From NCBI GenBank assembly GCA_013396995.1, contig VWZP01007519.1:124001-188000 (forward strand): a stretch of 64,000 nt of DNA. Reading direction: 5' to 3'. This document shows, in pieces, positions 62,191 to 64,000 of this stretch. The stretch is from Dicaeum eximium (taxonomy: Eukaryota; Chordata; Aves; Passeriformes; Dicaeidae). The stretch's first letter is position 1. Each line of letters begins with the position of its first letter. The translations under genes were made by a program, and so were the position numbers. Under the pieces are notes generated by a model, which worked only from the letters and a program-made list of their open reading frames with translations, did not search any database and was not told the origin of the DNA.

Positions 62191-62694
62191 GGCCTTCCTG
62201 CACCAAAGAGTAAAACAAGAGTTAAAAGGAATGGGGAGAAGTCATACCATTGTACTTTATCCTGACAGCAACACCACTGAGGCAAAAAAAACCAAAAGCA
62301 TGCAGAGTCCTTCTCCAGTTCAAGGGATGATTATTTGCTCTTCATATTAATTTTAATTTAAATTCCCTATGTTATTTGTAATTTTAATTCCTTTTAACTT
62401 CCTAAATTCTTCTTAAAGAGTCACTTGTAAAAAAGAAAGAATGCTCTGCATGTTTAATCACTGCACAGAGATAAAGGCTCGTGCATGTGTCCGCATATAT
62501 GAAAACAGATTCATACACTGAGAGGAAGGCAGAAGCAAACTTCACTGTTAACAGTTTGGCAGAAAGTTAAGATGAGATTTCATTAAGGTCAACTCAAATA
62601 TTTATTGTAGAGGGAACATAATACAAAGACTAAACTTATATGAGTGAGAAATTTTTCAGTGGCTGAATTTTTGCCAGGATTTTTTTATTTACAG
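62191..62694. other. Unique AT-rich noncoding DNA
   Basis: Nothing is recognised. The right end is a T-rich run that forms the acceptor-like site of the next entry. Confidence 0.5.
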
Positions 62695-62830
62695 GGCACC
62701 TCAGATGCATGTGTAGGAGAACTCAACATGGAAAATATGAGGAACTATCTAGTGAAAGAACATCAGCCATTAATTAATCCAAGCATCACAAAACTGGGAA
62801 ATGCACAGAGAAGGAATTCAGCAGCCTTAG
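62695..62830 (+). other. Candidate 136-nt exon (unproven)
   Basis: A pyrimidine-rich GATTTTTTTATTTACAG precedes 62695, and the segment ends in GCAGCCTTAG followed by GTAACCTCTAG, a fair donor. One frame is open from acceptor to donor (45 codons plus one base) and includes MRNYLVKEHQPLINPSITKL. The length is normal for a vertebrate internal exon and the peptide has a natural-looking composition, but I do not recognise it. Alternatives are a long noncoding RNA exon or chance, given that an open frame of this length is common here. Orientation agrees with the candidates at 975 and 16389, so the three could belong to one transcript, which is speculation. Confidence 0.3.
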
Positions 62831-64000
62831 GTAACCTCTAGGGAGAAGTGGAGCCAACACCTTACACATACTGGGGAAAACAGTACTTTAAAGTAAGCAA
62901 CTACTTCCAGTGAGGAGTGAACTATGTGTCAGATGTGTCACCGGTGAAAATACAAGCCTGTGAGATAAAAACAAGACCTCATAGTCCATAAAACGCAATG
63001 CTCTTTTAAAACAAATCAAATTCTCTCCTAGACAGAATGCTACACAAAAGTAGGAGCTCCAAACTGAAAGTAACAAGTACATTTCAGTATTAGAAGATCT
63101 ATTTTTAATCTTTCTGATCACATTTTGTAAACACACTAAAAGCTAGTGCAGAGGAATGGGAAAAAAAGTCCAAATTCTTTAGACCAACAGCAGTGATGTA
63201 ATTAAAAACAACTATGAATTGGCCCCAGGAACAGGCTGGGAAAGCTGCTAACTGTATCTTAATTTCTAAGCTGCTAGTATCTCCAACGGAATTGAGACCA
63301 ACATTTAAAGGTTTACTTAGTCCTTTTATATCTCTGGGCTTTCAGAATTTTTTGCCTTGGAAGCCCCTCTTTTTATCCATGTGCCAACATATGGTACTGT
63401 GTTTTGATTATTTCTTTTTGTTTTTTACTCCCATTCCTGTGTCTGGAGTCTCCATGTATTGCAAAACTCTCCGAAGTCTTTAATTTTTAATTCATGTTCA
63501 GAATATTGTTCTACATTTCCTGCAGAAGCATCTTTCTACTCTACAGAGGAAATTCCAAATCAGAGGCAATAAGAGTAACTTTTGGATGCTTTCTTACTGC
63601 CAGCACTCTCAGCTTTACCATGGAAGTTAAACAACCAAAAAATTCAAAATTTCATCCAAGGTATTTAGAAATACCAAATGCAGGTGCTAAGGACCAAATC
63701 AGTAGAACCCTCACCCTGATCCCAGTTACACCATCTTAATATGCATTATCTCCATTGTTATCTGGATTGTACAGATTTTCTCTATTAGCATAAGTGAGAC
63801 AGTGTATTCACAAGAACTTTTTCTTTTCATATATTCATTTCCATTTCCATTCTCGGTCAGATGAAATGATAGGTCTGAAATCAGCCTGTCACTTATATAA
63901 TTTGAAAACCTACTTACTATAGAGCTTGAAACCATTCTCTTCCTACACACATGCACTTCTAGTCAAATTAACCTTCAAGTCAATGAATATTTAATTTTTA
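62831..64000. other. Unique noncoding DNA to the window edge
   Basis: No gene or repeat is recognised. Two open frames on the plus strand (63214-63483 and 63494-63739) lie close together but have no recognisable domain, no splice sites between them and unremarkable composition. No partial gene can be supported at the right edge. Confidence 0.5.

Noticed and set aside
1..64000. CRISPR arrays, operons, bacterial promoters or a prokaryotic defence system
   Set aside because: There are no regularly spaced direct repeats, no dense coding and no Shine-Dalgarno-led genes. The repeats are avian, so the window is not prokaryotic.

Overview
This window reads as bird nuclear DNA from a gene-poor, AT-rich stretch, either an intergenic desert or the inside of a very large intron. 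The evidence is the repeat content. Recognisable interspersed repeats are almost all CR1 LINE fragments with the typical avian 3' end, plus long terminal repeats of endogenous retroviruses (one avian ERVL-type family seen twice, one shorter family seen once). Alu- or L1-like sequence is absent and repeat density is low. The ERVL-type LTRs and abundant (AAAAC)n tracts suit a neoavian, possibly passerine, bird, but the order is an inference. I found no protein-coding gene that I can identify, no rRNA and no intact tRNA gene. Open frames of 60-180 codons are what chance, low-complexity sequence or antisense copies of repeats would give.

Layout. 1-4.6 kb: unique AT-rich DNA with one candidate small exon near 1.0 kb. 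4.6-9.3 kb: three sense CR1 3'-end fragments (4600-5012, 8325-8395, 8731-9175) and an AT-rich block near 7.7 kb. 9.3-18.3 kb: unique DNA with a T/G-rich and an A/C-rich tract facing each other near 14 kb, and a small exon-like segment followed by short duplications and a perfect hairpin at 16.4-16.6 kb. 18.3-18.7 kb: an antisense ERVL-type LTR fragment. 18.7-24 kb: unique DNA with a hairpin near 19.1 kb. 24.1-25.5 kb: a long antisense CR1 copy split by a 314-bp solo LTR with a perfect 6-bp target-site duplication. 25.6-35.2 kb: about 10 kb with almost no recognisable repeats. 35.7-37.0 kb: an antisense CR1 tail joined to an older sense CR1 ORF2 and 3' remnant. 37.6-37.85 kb: an ancient amniote interspersed repeat. 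38-51 kb: unique DNA, with a GC-richer patch near 38.6 kb and a degenerate tRNA-like segment near 46.15 kb. 50.96-51.71 kb: a nearly complete sense ERVL-type solo LTR. 52-64 kb: unique DNA with a GC-rich island at 56.6-57.1 kb, two more CR1 fragments, (AC)n/(AT)n and (AAAAC)n tracts, and an exon-like 136-bp segment near the right end.

No genes here can be shown to work together. The readable content is a layered transposon history set in unique DNA. The unique DNA may carry regulatory elements, which only cross-species alignment can show. Repeat families were named by similarity to consensus sequences I remember, without a database search, so edges are approximate unless a target-site duplication is stated. 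I found no convincing new system. The items most worth checking are the splice-site-bounded segments, the nested LTR, and the duplication-plus-hairpin cluster at 16.5 kb.
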